From Actinomycetes bacterium (GTDB lineage: Bacteria; Actinomycetota; Actinomycetes; S36-B12), in contig JAUHZW010000008.1 in the NCBI GenBank assembly GCA_030425745.1, forward strand, positions 1 through 20,902: a stretch of 20,902 nucleotides of DNA, written 5' to 3'. The position numbers were made by a program, and so were the translations under genes. Every line of letters starts with the position of its first letter. Within the stretch, counting starts at the first letter, position 1. The notes below the pieces were generated by a model, which was not told the origin of the DNA, searched no databases, and saw only the letters and a program-made list of their open reading frames with translations. Shown here one piece after another: positions 14,604 through 20,902 of the stretch.

Positions 14604-15149
14604 CTACAGCCACTTGGAGGAGATCGCGTGCGGACTCAGCCGCACGTCGGGAGCCTGCTCCCCGAACCACTCGGCCTGACGGATCTGCCGCATGGCCTCC
14701 TTGCGCATCTCCGGATCAAGTCGATCGATGAACAGGATCCCGTCGAGGTGATCGGTCTCGTGCTGCACGGCACGAGCCAGCAGATCCGAGCCCTCGATGA
14801 CGACCGGCTCGCCGTGCATGTTCATGCCCTTCGCGACGACCCGCTTGGAGCGCGGGGTGTCGAACGCCAGGTCCGGCAGCGACAGGCAGCCCTCCTCACC
14901 GTCCATCATCTCGTCGGACAGGTCGAGGTCGGGGTTGATGAGATGACCGGGCTCGTCGTCCACCCAGTAGGTGAAGACCCGCAGGGAGACGCCGATCTGA
15001 GGAGCGGCGAGACCGGCCCCCGGGGCGTCCATCATCGTCTCGGTGAGGTCCTTGACGAGCTTGCGGAGCTCCTTGTCGAAGGTCTCCACCGGTGCGGCGG
15101 GCGTGGTCAGGACGGGGTCACCGAAGAGTCGGATGGGCTGGATGGCCAT
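14604..15149 (-). CDS. def: Peptide deformylase
   Basis: Def removes the formyl group from nascent proteins. The 181-residue metalloprotein shows all three family motifs: GAGLAAPQIG at 44-53, EEGCLSLP at 85-92 with metal ligand Cys88, and QHETDHLDG at 129-137 with His130, His134 and catalytic Glu131. The length and the EGCLSLP form fit a bacterial type 1 enzyme with an actinobacterial C-terminal tail. It starts at the ATG 31 bp after the priA stop and is followed at three bases by fmt. Confidence 0.97.
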   Translation of the reverse strand: MAIQPIRLFGDPVLTTPAAPVETFDKELRKLVKDLTETMMDAPGAGLAAPQIGVSLRVFTYWVDDEPGHLINPDLDLSDEMMDGEEGCLSLPDLAFDTPRSKRVVAKGMNMHGEPVVIEGSDLLARAVQHETDHLDGILFIDRLDPEMRKEAMRQIRQAEWFGEQAPDVRLSPHAISSKWL

Positions 15150-15180
15150 GACGTCGAGTGTAGACAGAGCGTGCTGGGTG

Positions 15181-17154
15181 CTACACGGACCTCGGGTCCA
15201 TGTGCACGTGGACCGGCCGGGCCTTGCCCTCGGCCGAGCGGGTCATCGTGATCGCTGCCAGCTCGCGGCTGAGGGTTTGCCCCTCGCGGCGATGGACCAC
15301 GACGAGCCCGCGCTGTCGATCCGGGTCGTGCGGGCTCGGATCCGGGAGCGGCCCAAGCAGCCGATGCGGGGTTCTCAGCCGCTGGGTGACCGCGCGGATG
15401 TCCTCGCCGGATCCGACCAGCGCGGCCATGCGGGTAGCGGGCGGCAGACCCGCGGACGCCCGCTGACCGAGCTCACGGGCGGCGAGCCACGGCGCGTCCC
15501 ACCGGACCAGCGCTTGGACGGGCGCGAGCGAGTTCTCGGCCGTGATGACCACAGGGGCTGACGGCGCAGCCAGACCCGCCGCCGCGAACCACCGTCTCGC
15601 CGCATCCTCCTCGGCATCGAGGCTCGGGCGGCTCAGCATCGAGCGGGCGTCCAGCAGCAGGACAGCGCGGTATCCGCCATCGGCAACGGGCTCGGCGCCT
15701 GGCGTGGCCACGACGATCGCGGGATCGCCGGGCACCGTCAGCACTCGATGGCCACCGTGACTGGCCAGCACGGGCACCTGCGGGAAGGCCCGGCCGATCT
15801 CCTCGACCGTGCGCTCGGCGCCGACCGACATCGCCCGGAGGCGCGATCCGTGGCAGGAGGAGCAGTGCCAGTCGCCGCGGATCGCCCCACACCATGAGCA
15901 CACCGGCGTGGTGGCGCGCCCGGGAAGCATGAGCGGACCGCCGCAGGAGCATCGCGCCGGGGTGCGGCAGTCCTGGCACGCGAGCCCGGGCACGTAGCCG
16001 CGCCGTGCGACCTGGACCAGCACCGGCCCGTTGACCACGGCCGTCCTGGCGGCCTCCCATGCGGTGTGCGGCATGCGGGCTGCCGCTGCCGCCGGATCGC
16101 GCGCCTCATCCTGCTCGGTGATCGCCCGCACACGCGGGCCGCGATCGCGCACCACGTCGCGGGTGGGCTCCACCGACCGCGCCCAGCCGGACTCCACCCA
16201 CTGCTGGGTCACGACCGACCGTGCGGGTGACCCGACGACAAGATGGCAGCCGGCCAGATGGGAACGGACAGCAGCGACATCCCGGGCGTTCCAGTACGGG
16301 GCCTGCGGGTCGATCAGCGCATCGTCCGAGTCGTCCCACACCACGACGAGCCGCAGGTCACGAGCCGGCGCGAAGACGCTTCCCCGGGTACCGACCACGA
16401 GGCGGACTCCGCCGCGCAGAACGCGCAGGAACTCCCGGTAGCGACGCTCAGGCCCCATGTCCGCGCTGAGCGTCGCGACGGCCTTGGCATCGTATTCGGC
16501 GGCGAGCTGGGCGCGGACCCGCTCGACATCGGAGGCGTCGGGGACGACCACGATGGCCGTGCCCTCCGGCTGGCAGATGACCGAGCGCACCAGCGCCGCG
16601 ACATCGGCGCTCCAGTCGCCGGCGGGCGCCATCGACCAGACCGCGCGCACCGGCGCTCCCGCAGCGGGAGAGCCGACCCGACGGATGAGGGCCGCACCGG
16701 ACACGTACTGCGACCACGCATCCTCCGCCGGCGGCTCCGCCGCCCACGCGGCGGGAGTCACGGCGGACTTCTCCGCGCGCGCATGCCGAGGGGGCACCGC
16801 CGAGCGCAGCACGTCGCTGAAGGTGCCCGCCCAGCGCTCCGCAACTGCCCGGATCAGAGGCAGCGTCTCCTCGGTGACCACCGGTTCCGGCCCCATGACG
16901 CGCTCGATGGCGCGGAGCTGACCCTCGTGCCGGGAGTCAGGATCGAGGGCCACGACGATCGCGTTGACCAGCCGCCCCGAGAACCGGACACGGACCCGGC
17001 TCCCCACGTCCACCGACTCCGCGAGGGCCTCGGGGACCGTGTAGTCGAAGGGACGGTCCAGGTGGGGCACCTGAGAGTCGATGCGGACCTGGACGATGCG
17101 GTCCGCGCCGCGCCCTGACGGACGACGCGTTACGTCGTCGGGGGCGTCGGTCAT
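15181..17154 (-). CDS. priA: PriA-like primosome protein without helicase motifs
   Basis: A 657-residue actinobacterial PriA homologue, related to the replication-restart protein that rebuilds stalled forks. The N-terminal 3'-DNA-end-binding domain is clear (VPHLDRPFDYTVP at 29-41, GSRVRVRFSGR at 51-61). A remnant helicase core keeps GTRGSVFAPARDLRLVVV at 255-272 but has WDDSDD at 273-278 in place of DEEH. There is no Walker A lysine loop where GSGKT is expected (about 174-184, SMAPAGDWSAD). The zinc region keeps eight cysteines (393, 396, 402, 404, 419, 422, 431, 434). Loss of ATPase motifs is known for actinobacterial PriA, so this is probably lineage-typical, not decay. The ATG at 17154 lies inside a long hairpin and has no clear ribosome site. 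metK is 60 bp upstream. Confidence 0.92.
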   Translation of the reverse strand: MTDAPDDVTRRPSGRGADRIVQVRIDSQVPHLDRPFDYTVPEALAESVDVGSRVRVRFSGRLVNAIVVALDPDSRHEGQLRAIERVMGPEPVVTEETLPLIRAVAERWAGTFSDVLRSAVPPRHARAEKSAVTPAAWAAEPPAEDAWSQYVSGAALIRRVGSPAAGAPVRAVWSMAPAGDWSADVAALVRSVICQPEGTAIVVVPDASDVERVRAQLAAEYDAKAVATLSADMGPERRYREFLRVLRGGVRLVVGTRGSVFAPARDLRLVVVWDDSDDALIDPQAPYWNARDVAAVRSHLAGCHLVVGSPARSVVTQQWVESGWARSVEPTRDVVRDRGPRVRAITEQDEARDPAAAAARMPHTAWEAARTAVVNGPVLVQVARRGYVPGLACQDCRTPARCSCGGPLMLPGRATTPVCSWCGAIRGDWHCSSCHGSRLRAMSVGAERTVEEIGRAFPQVPVLASHGGHRVLTVPGDPAIVVATPGAEPVADGGYRAVLLLDARSMLSRPSLDAEEDAARRWFAAAGLAAPSAPVVITAENSLAPVQALVRWDAPWLAARELGQRASAGLPPATRMAALVGSGEDIRAVTQRLRTPHRLLGPLPDPSPHDPDRQRGLVVVHRREGQTLSRELAAITMTRSAEGKARPVHVHMDPRSV

Positions 17155-17182
17155 GAGGTGATCATGCCCGACGCCCCCGACG
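17136..17182. repeat. Long inverted repeat enclosing the priA start codon
   Basis: CGTCGGGGGCGTCGG at 17136-17150 and its exact reverse complement CCGACGCCCCCGACG at 17168-17182 flank a 17-base centre. The centre holds a second perfect 5-bp stem (CATGA at 17152-17156 with TCATG at 17062+100 to 17166) around a 5-base loop. On the mRNA the priA AUG (17154-17152) is in the inner stem and codons 2-6 form the 3' arm. It lies in the 60-bp gap after metK. It could hinder translation of priA or act as a terminator-like block; no T-run follows. Confidence 0.85.
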
Positions 17183-17214
17183 GTGGACGTGCTGGTTTTG
17201 CGCGCAGACCGCGG

Positions 17215-18465
17215 TCAGCGACCGGCAGCCGCCTTCAGCGCCTCGGCGCGGTCGGTGGCCTCCCAGGTGAAGGTGGGCCCGACGGCCGTGCGCTTCGCGG
17301 GATCGTCGTTGTCGAGCAGGATGTTGCTGCCCTGCGGACGACCGAAGTGACCGTAGGCGGCAGTGGTGCGGAAGATCGGGCGCAGCAGGTCCAGGTCGCG
17401 GATGATCGCGGCGGGCCGCAGGTCGAAGACCTCCAGGACGGCCTGCTGGATCGCCTCGTCGGGCACCACGCCCGTGCCGAACGTCTCGACGAAGACGCCC
17501 ACGGGGTGGGCCTTGCCGATCGCGTACGCCACCTGGACCTCACAGCGGGAGGCCAGACCGGCGGCAACGACGTTCTTGGCGACCCAGCGCATCGCGTAGG
17601 CGGCCGAGCGGTCGACCTTCGACGGGTCCTTGCCGGAGAAGGCGCCGCCGCCGTGGCGGGCCATGCCGCCGTAGGTGTCGACGATGATCTTGCGGCCGGT
17701 GAGGCCGGCATCGCCCATCGGGCCACCGATCTCGAAGCGGCCCGTCGGGTTCACGAGCAGGCGGTAGTCACGCGAGTCCAGTTCGATGGCGTCGAGAACC
17801 GGATCGACGACATGCCGCTTGATGTCCGGAGTGAGCATCGTGTCGAGGTCGACGTCCTTCGCGTGCTGCGACGAGAGCACGACGGTGTCGATCTTGACCG
17901 GACGGTCGTTCTCGTCGTAGGCGATGGTGACCTGGGTCTTGCCATCGGGGCGCAGGTACGGCACGGTGCCGTCCTTGCGCACCTCGGTGAGCCGCTCGGA
18001 GAGTCGCTGGGCGATGTGGATCGGCAGCGGCATGAGCTCGGGGGTGTCATCGCACGCGTACCCGAACATCAGGCCCTGATCGCCCGCACCCTGGCGGTCG
18101 AGCGGGTCGGCGCTGCCCTCGGCACGCTCCTCGTAGGCGTCGTCGACGCCCTGGGCGATGTCCGGGGACTGCTTGCCGATCGAGACGGAGATGCCGCAGG
18201 ACTCCCCGTCGAAGCCCTTGACGGACGAGTCGTAGCCGATGCCGAGCACGGTCTGGCGCACGAGGTCCATGACATCGGCGAAGCCGTTGGTGGTGACCTC
18301 ACCGGCGACGTGGACCTGGCCGGTGGTGAGCATCGTCTCGACCGCGACGCGGCTCGTCGGATCCTGCCGGAGCAGATCGTCGAGGATGGCGTCGCTGATC
18401 TGGTCGGCCATCTTGTCCGGATGGCCCTCGGTGACCGACTCTGACGTGAACAGGCGATGTGACAC
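17215..18465 (-). CDS. metK: S-adenosylmethionine synthetase
   Basis: MetK condenses methionine and ATP to S-adenosylmethionine in the cytoplasm. The 416-residue product has SVTEGHPDKMADQISDAILD at 10-29 (His15 and Asp17 of the active site), GAGDQGLMFGYA at 127-138, and the later phosphate-binding GGGAFSGKDPSKVDRSAAY. The GTG at 18465 gives the canonical MSHRLFTSESVTEGHPDK start and has AGAGGAA about eight bases upstream. The frame extends to 18588, but this part is the untranslated leader carrying a SAM-IV riboswitch at 18511-18617. Its own product, SAM, therefore probably represses expression. metK is followed by priA. Confidence 0.98.
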   Translation of the reverse strand: MSHRLFTSESVTEGHPDKMADQISDAILDDLLRQDPTSRVAVETMLTTGQVHVAGEVTTNGFADVMDLVRQTVLGIGYDSSVKGFDGESCGISVSIGKQSPDIAQGVDDAYEERAEGSADPLDRQGAGDQGLMFGYACDDTPELMPLPIHIAQRLSERLTEVRKDGTVPYLRPDGKTQVTIAYDENDRPVKIDTVVLSSQHAKDVDLDTMLTPDIKRHVVDPVLDAIELDSRDYRLLVNPTGRFEIGGPMGDAGLTGRKIIVDTYGGMARHGGGAFSGKDPSKVDRSAAYAMRWVAKNVVAAGLASRCEVQVAYAIGKAHPVGVFVETFGTGVVPDEAIQQAVLEVFDLRPAAIIRDLDLLRPIFRTTAAYGHFGRPQGSNILLDNDDPAKRTAVGPTFTWEATDRAEALKAAAGR

Positions 18466-18510
18466 GAACGATTCCTCTTCCTTGCTGACGTGTGACGCAG
18501 CCCCACTGGT

Positions 18511-18617
18511 GGATCCGCGCTTGCCCCCGGTGGGGCCTGGTCTGCTCCCGGAGCACCCCACCGCGTCTGGAGGGTTGCCGACCAGCAAGCCGGGACTTGT
18601 CGCTGGTTCTCGTGACC
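18511..18617 (-). promoter_or_regulatory. SAM-IV riboswitch in the metK leader
   Basis: Read on the minus strand, the leader begins GGTCACGAGAACCAGCGACA, then has CCCGGCTTGCTGGTCGGCAA and ACCCTCC, then CGGTGGGGTGCTCCGGGAGC and AGACCAG, and ends GGGCAAGCGCGGATCC. From memory this follows the actinobacterial SAM-IV consensus almost base for base (GGUCAUGAG, GCCAGCG, CCCGGCUUGCUGG, CGGCAACCCUCC, GCGGUGGGGUGC, GACC, GCAAGCGCGG). The class binds S-adenosylmethionine and turns genes off. The aptamer ends 45 bases before the metK GTG. GCCCCAC within it (18536-18530 minus) is complementary to GTGGGGC just downstream (18506-18500 minus), which may provide the switching helix. Confidence 0.88.
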
Positions 18618-18624
18618 GGTGGCG

Positions 18625-18630
18625 AGTCTA
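18625..18630 (-). promoter_or_regulatory. Candidate -10 of the metK promoter
   Basis: TAGACT on the minus strand is a good actinobacterial -10 and ends seven bases before the 5' end of the SAM-IV aptamer, so transcription would start right at the riboswitch. No convincing -35 is seen at 16-18 bp upstream. Confidence 0.5.
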
Positions 18631-18636
18631 GCCCAG

Positions 18637-18660
18637 AGCCTGCTTATCTCATCGCAGGCT
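18637..18660 (-). terminator. Hairpin between coaBC and metK
   Basis: AGCCTGC, a 10-base loop, then GCAGGCT form a perfect 7-bp stem, 60 bp after the coaBC stop and just upstream of the metK promoter. There is no T-run after it, so it could be a weak terminator for the coaBC transcript or a site overlapping the -35 region. Confidence 0.35.
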
Positions 18661-18676
18661 CCGCCGATGAATCACC

Positions 18677-18714
18677 CGGACGGCCAGTGACCACTCGGAC
18701 GGCCAGTGACCACT
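18677..18714. repeat. Perfect 19-bp tandem duplication downstream of coaBC
   Basis: The unit CGGACGGCCAGTGACCACT is present twice in a row (18677-18695 and 18696-18714) with no mismatch, starting six bases beyond the coaBC stop codon. Each unit contains CAGTG/CACT, which can pair locally. It appears non-coding. Confidence 0.95.
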
Positions 18715-18720
18715 CGCGGG

Positions 18721-19923
18721 TTATGACCGAAGGGCGAGGACCGCGTCCCACACCGCGTCGGCGATCTCCGCCTTGCTCGCCCGCGGGACCTCGCGCTCTC
18801 CCCCACCGGCGCTGAGGATGAGGACCTCATTGGTGGGCTGGCCGAACACGGCGTCGTCGCCCACATCATTGGCGACCAGCAGATCACAGCCCTTGCGGGC
18901 CAGCTTCGCCTGAGCGAGTTCACGCAGCCGGTCGGGATCCCCCGCGGTCTCCGCGGCGAAGCCCACGATCGTCGGCGTCGCACCGCTGCGCTGTCGAACG
19001 AGGTCGGCCAGGACATCGACCGTCTGCTCGAGGCGGAGGTCGACGCCGGCATCGCCCTCCTTCTTGACCTTGCCGGCCGCCTCATCGGGGCGGAAGTCGG
19101 CCACCGCGGCGGCCATCACGACGACGTCGTTGTCGCCGGACCTCGCGGCCATCTCCGCGTGCAACTCGGCGGCAGACTCCACGTGCACCACTGCCGTTCC
19201 GGCGGGCGGCGCCACGTCCATGGCGGCTGCCACGAAGGTGACCTCGGCCCCGCGGGACACCGCGGTGCGGGCCAGTTCGACGCCCTGGATGCCGCTGCTG
19301 CGATTGCCGAGGAACCGCACGGGGTCCCACGCTTCTCGGGTGCCGCCGGCACTGATCAGGACTCGCAGCCCACTGAGGTCGTCGGCAGCGGGGCGGCGCA
19401 GCAGATCCAGGGCTGCAGCGACGATCGCGGACGGTTCCGGCAGCCGCCCGGGGCCGGAATCAGCACCGGTGAGGCGGCCGACAGCAGGGTCGAGGACCCG
19501 GATACCGCGCTCACGCAGCAGGGCCACATTGCGCTGGGTGGCCGGGTGCAGCCACATCTCGGTGTGCATGGCCGGAGCCATCAGCACCGGGCCATGGGCG
19601 GTCAGGAGCGTGTTGGTGAGGAGGTCGTCGGCCATGCCCTGCGCCGCACGGGCCAGCAGATCCGCCGTGGCCGGGGCGACGACCACGAGGTCGGCCTCCT
19701 GGCCGAGGCGGACGTGCGGAACATCGTGGGCACGGGTCCAGACATCGCTGGCCACGGGGCGACCCGATAGGGCCTCCCACGTGGTGGCCCCGACGAAGTT
19801 CAGTGAGGCCGCGGTGGGAACGACGGTGACGTCGTGACCGGCCTCGCGCAGCCCACGCAGGATCTCGCAGGCCTTGTACGCAGCGATGCCGCCGGCGACG
19901 CCCAGAACGACCCGGCGGGCCAT
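18721..19923 (-). CDS. coaBC: Bifunctional phosphopantothenoylcysteine decarboxylase / phosphopantothenate-cysteine ligase
   Basis: This fused enzyme makes 4'-phosphopantetheine in coenzyme A synthesis. The CoaC flavoprotein domain is residues 1-175 and CoaB the rest of 400. CoaC shows GVAGGIAAYKACE at 8-20, catalytic His70 in VPHVRLG, APATADLLA and APAMHTEMW at 116-124, where the classical Asn of PAMN is His120. The flap is GRLTGADSGPGRLPEP at 149-164, where the cysteine of the classical LACGD is absent. As I recall, mycobacterial CoaBC has similar changes. CoaB shows SAGGTREAWDPVRFLGNRSSG at 191-211, AAAVADFRP, GKVKKEG and VANDVG. It starts three bases after the rpoZ stop, with GAGG upstream. 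Confidence 0.96.
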   Translation of the reverse strand: MARRVVLGVAGGIAAYKACEILRGLREAGHDVTVVPTAASLNFVGATTWEALSGRPVASDVWTRAHDVPHVRLGQEADLVVVAPATADLLARAAQGMADDLLTNTLLTAHGPVLMAPAMHTEMWLHPATQRNVALLRERGIRVLDPAVGRLTGADSGPGRLPEPSAIVAAALDLLRRPAADDLSGLRVLISAGGTREAWDPVRFLGNRSSGIQGVELARTAVSRGAEVTFVAAAMDVAPPAGTAVVHVESAAELHAEMAARSGDNDVVVMAAAVADFRPDEAAGKVKKEGDAGVDLRLEQTVDVLADLVRQRSGATPTIVGFAAETAGDPDRLRELAQAKLARKGCDLLVANDVGDDAVFGQPTNEVLILSAGGGEREVPRASKAEIADAVWDAVLALRS

Positions 19924-19926
19924 GGA

Positions 19927-20283
19927 TCAGGCCTCAGGCTGGTCCGAGAAGCCCGCATCGCTGGAGAACGCTGCACTGGCGCTCGTGGCGGCAGCCTCCG
20001 CGGCCGCGATGCCCGCGGCCTCCTCTGCACTGATCGGCTCGCTGGTCAGCAGGCCGGCATCGATCTCGCGCATGGCGATCGAGAGCGGCTTCTCCTGGAC
20101 ATGGGTCTCGACCAGCGGGCCGACGTACTCCAGCAGGCCCTCGCCGAGCTGGGAGTAGTAGGCGTTGATCTGGCGGGCGCGCTTGGAGGCGTATATCACC
20201 AGGGAGTACTTGGAGTCGGTCTTCTCCAGCAGCTCGTCGATCGAGGGATGGGTGATGCCCTCGGGGGTGGTCGCACTGCTCAC
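19927..20283 (-). CDS. rpoZ: RNA polymerase omega subunit
   Basis: Omega helps assemble and stabilise the beta-prime subunit of RNA polymerase. The 118-residue protein has the actinobacterial omega core (ITHPSIDELLEKTDSKYSLVIYASKRARQINAYYSQLGEGLLEYVGPLV, then EKPLSIAMREI) and an Ala/Ser-rich tail of about 40 residues that is probably disordered. The GTG at 20283 is preceded by GAGG at a spacing of eight. Its place between gmk and coaBC is the conserved order in actinobacteria. Confidence 0.97.
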   Translation of the reverse strand: MSSATTPEGITHPSIDELLEKTDSKYSLVIYASKRARQINAYYSQLGEGLLEYVGPLVETHVQEKPLSIAMREIDAGLLTSEPISAEEAAGIAAAEAAATSASAAFSSDAGFSDQPEA

Positions 20284-20336
20284 GTCACGGCCTCATTCAG
20301 TCGGTCACACAGGTGGGAGCGGACGGGTACTGATGG

Positions 20337-20902
20337 TCAGGACCGAGCGCTCGTCGGATCAGCCACCAATCGTAGCAAGGCCTCGGCACACTCTCGGACG
20401 TCGGCGTTCACCAGCACCGCATCGAACTCCTCCGCCGCCGCCAGCTCCTCCTGCGCTGCCGCCAGCCGGCGCTGCACGGCATCGTCGTCCTCAGTGCCCC
20501 GGCCGGTGAGTCTGGCCTCGAGAACCTCCCAGGACGGGGGCGCGAGGAAGACCAGCAGGGCACCGGGCACGTGCTGGCGCACCTGGCGGGCTCCCTGCAC
20601 CTCGATCTCGAGCAGGACGGGAGTACCGGCCGCTCGCCGCTCGTCGACCGGAGCCCGGGGAGTTCCGTATCGGTTTCCGGCGAAGGCCGCCCACTCCAGC
20701 AGACCGTCGGTGGTGACGAGCTCGTCGAAGCCGTCATCGCTGACGAAGAAGTACTCCCGGCCGTCCTGCTCCCCTGCCCGCGGCTGACGCGTGGTCGCGC
20801 TGACCGACAGCCAGATCTCCGGATTGAGAGCCAGCGCCTCCGCGACCACCGTGCTCTTGCCGACGCCCGAGGGACCGGACACGACCACCAGGGGAGCCTG
20901 CT
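20337..20902 (-). CDS. gmk: Guanylate kinase (5' end cut by window edge)
   Basis: This enzyme phosphorylates GMP to GDP with ATP. The visible 188 codons contain the P-loop GPSGVGKST, the GMP-binding region SVSATTRQPRAGEQDGREYFFVS, LLEWAAFAGNRYGTPRAPVDE, VLLEIEVQGARQV, VFLAPPSWEVLEARLTGRGTE and the C-terminal FDAVLVNADV. The frame stays open to the right edge with QAPLVVVSGPSG, so the true start lies outside; the GTG at 20888 is too close to the P-loop to be the start. The gap to rpoZ is 53 bp, and the two genes are probably co-transcribed. Confidence 0.96.
   Translation of the reverse strand, partial: QAPLVVVSGPSGVGKSTVVAEALALNPEIWLSVSATTRQPRAGEQDGREYFFVSDDGFDELVTTDGLLEWAAFAGNRYGTPRAPVDERRAAGTPVLLEIEVQGARQVRQHVPGALLVFLAPPSWEVLEARLTGRGTEDDDAVQRRLAAAQEELAAAEEFDAVLVNADVRECAEALLRLVADPTSARS

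Noticed and set aside
17158..18444. Long plus-strand frame (428 residues) opposite metK
   Set aside because: It is antisense to metK, whose full set of family motifs is present; no recognisable domain in the shadow frame.
1..20902. tRNA or rRNA genes, CRISPR arrays, insertion sequences, attachment sites
   Set aside because: Reading both strands showed no regularly spaced repeats, no transposase or integrase protein and no recognisable RNA gene other than the riboswitch.

Overview
The window is 20.9 kb of very GC-rich DNA, packed with genes, from a chromosome of an actinobacterium (Actinomycetota). The evidence is strong G/C bias at third codon positions, many GTG starts, 4-bp stop/start overlaps, leaderless-type promoters, a helicase-dead type PriA, and the gene orders gmk-rpoZ-coaBC-metK-priA-def-fmt-rsmB and dxr-rseP-ispG-GNAT. 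The genus cannot be told from this sequence. I see no rRNA, tRNA, CRISPR array, insertion sequence or phage gene.

Layout, left to right. (1) 1-4210, minus strand: a block of isoprenoid (MEP) and membrane-protease genes, transcribed dxr -> rseP -> ispG -> a GNAT/DUF4081 acetyltransferase cut by the left edge. (2) 4250-9614, minus strand: a sugar-catabolic cassette. It runs from a SorC/DeoR-type regulator, through a promoter with an adjoining 26-bp perfect palindrome, to a two-subunit transketolase, an FGGY sugar kinase and a TIM-barrel sugar isomerase. (3) 9657-11344, plus strand: a divergent pair, a Mak-like ROK fructokinase and an inositol-monophosphatase-family phosphatase. It is separated from the regulator by only 42 bp, which carry a possible symmetric, two-way -10 element. 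(4) 11324-11959, minus strand: a J-domain protein with four predicted membrane helices; its end overlaps the phosphatase gene tail to tail. (5) 12220-20902, minus strand: a housekeeping block transcribed gmk -> rpoZ -> coaBC -> [SAM-IV riboswitch] -> metK -> priA -> def -> fmt -> rsmB. gmk is cut by the right edge.

The housekeeping genes link GMP phosphorylation, the RNA polymerase omega subunit, coenzyme A and S-adenosylmethionine synthesis, replication restart, N-formyl-methionine handling (Fmt and Def) and 16S rRNA methylation. The accessory centre (4.2-12 kb) lies between these two conserved blocks and is the part most likely to hold new biology. Isomerase + FGGY kinase + split transketolase is the enzyme set expected for a ketose that is phosphorylated and then split by transketolase. 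The published D-apiose transketolase pathway has this composition, but the substrate is not proven here and no transporter gene is in the window.

The most notable non-coding signals are the 26-bp palindrome beside the transketolase promoter, the SAM-IV riboswitch before metK, and a long hairpin that encloses the priA start codon.
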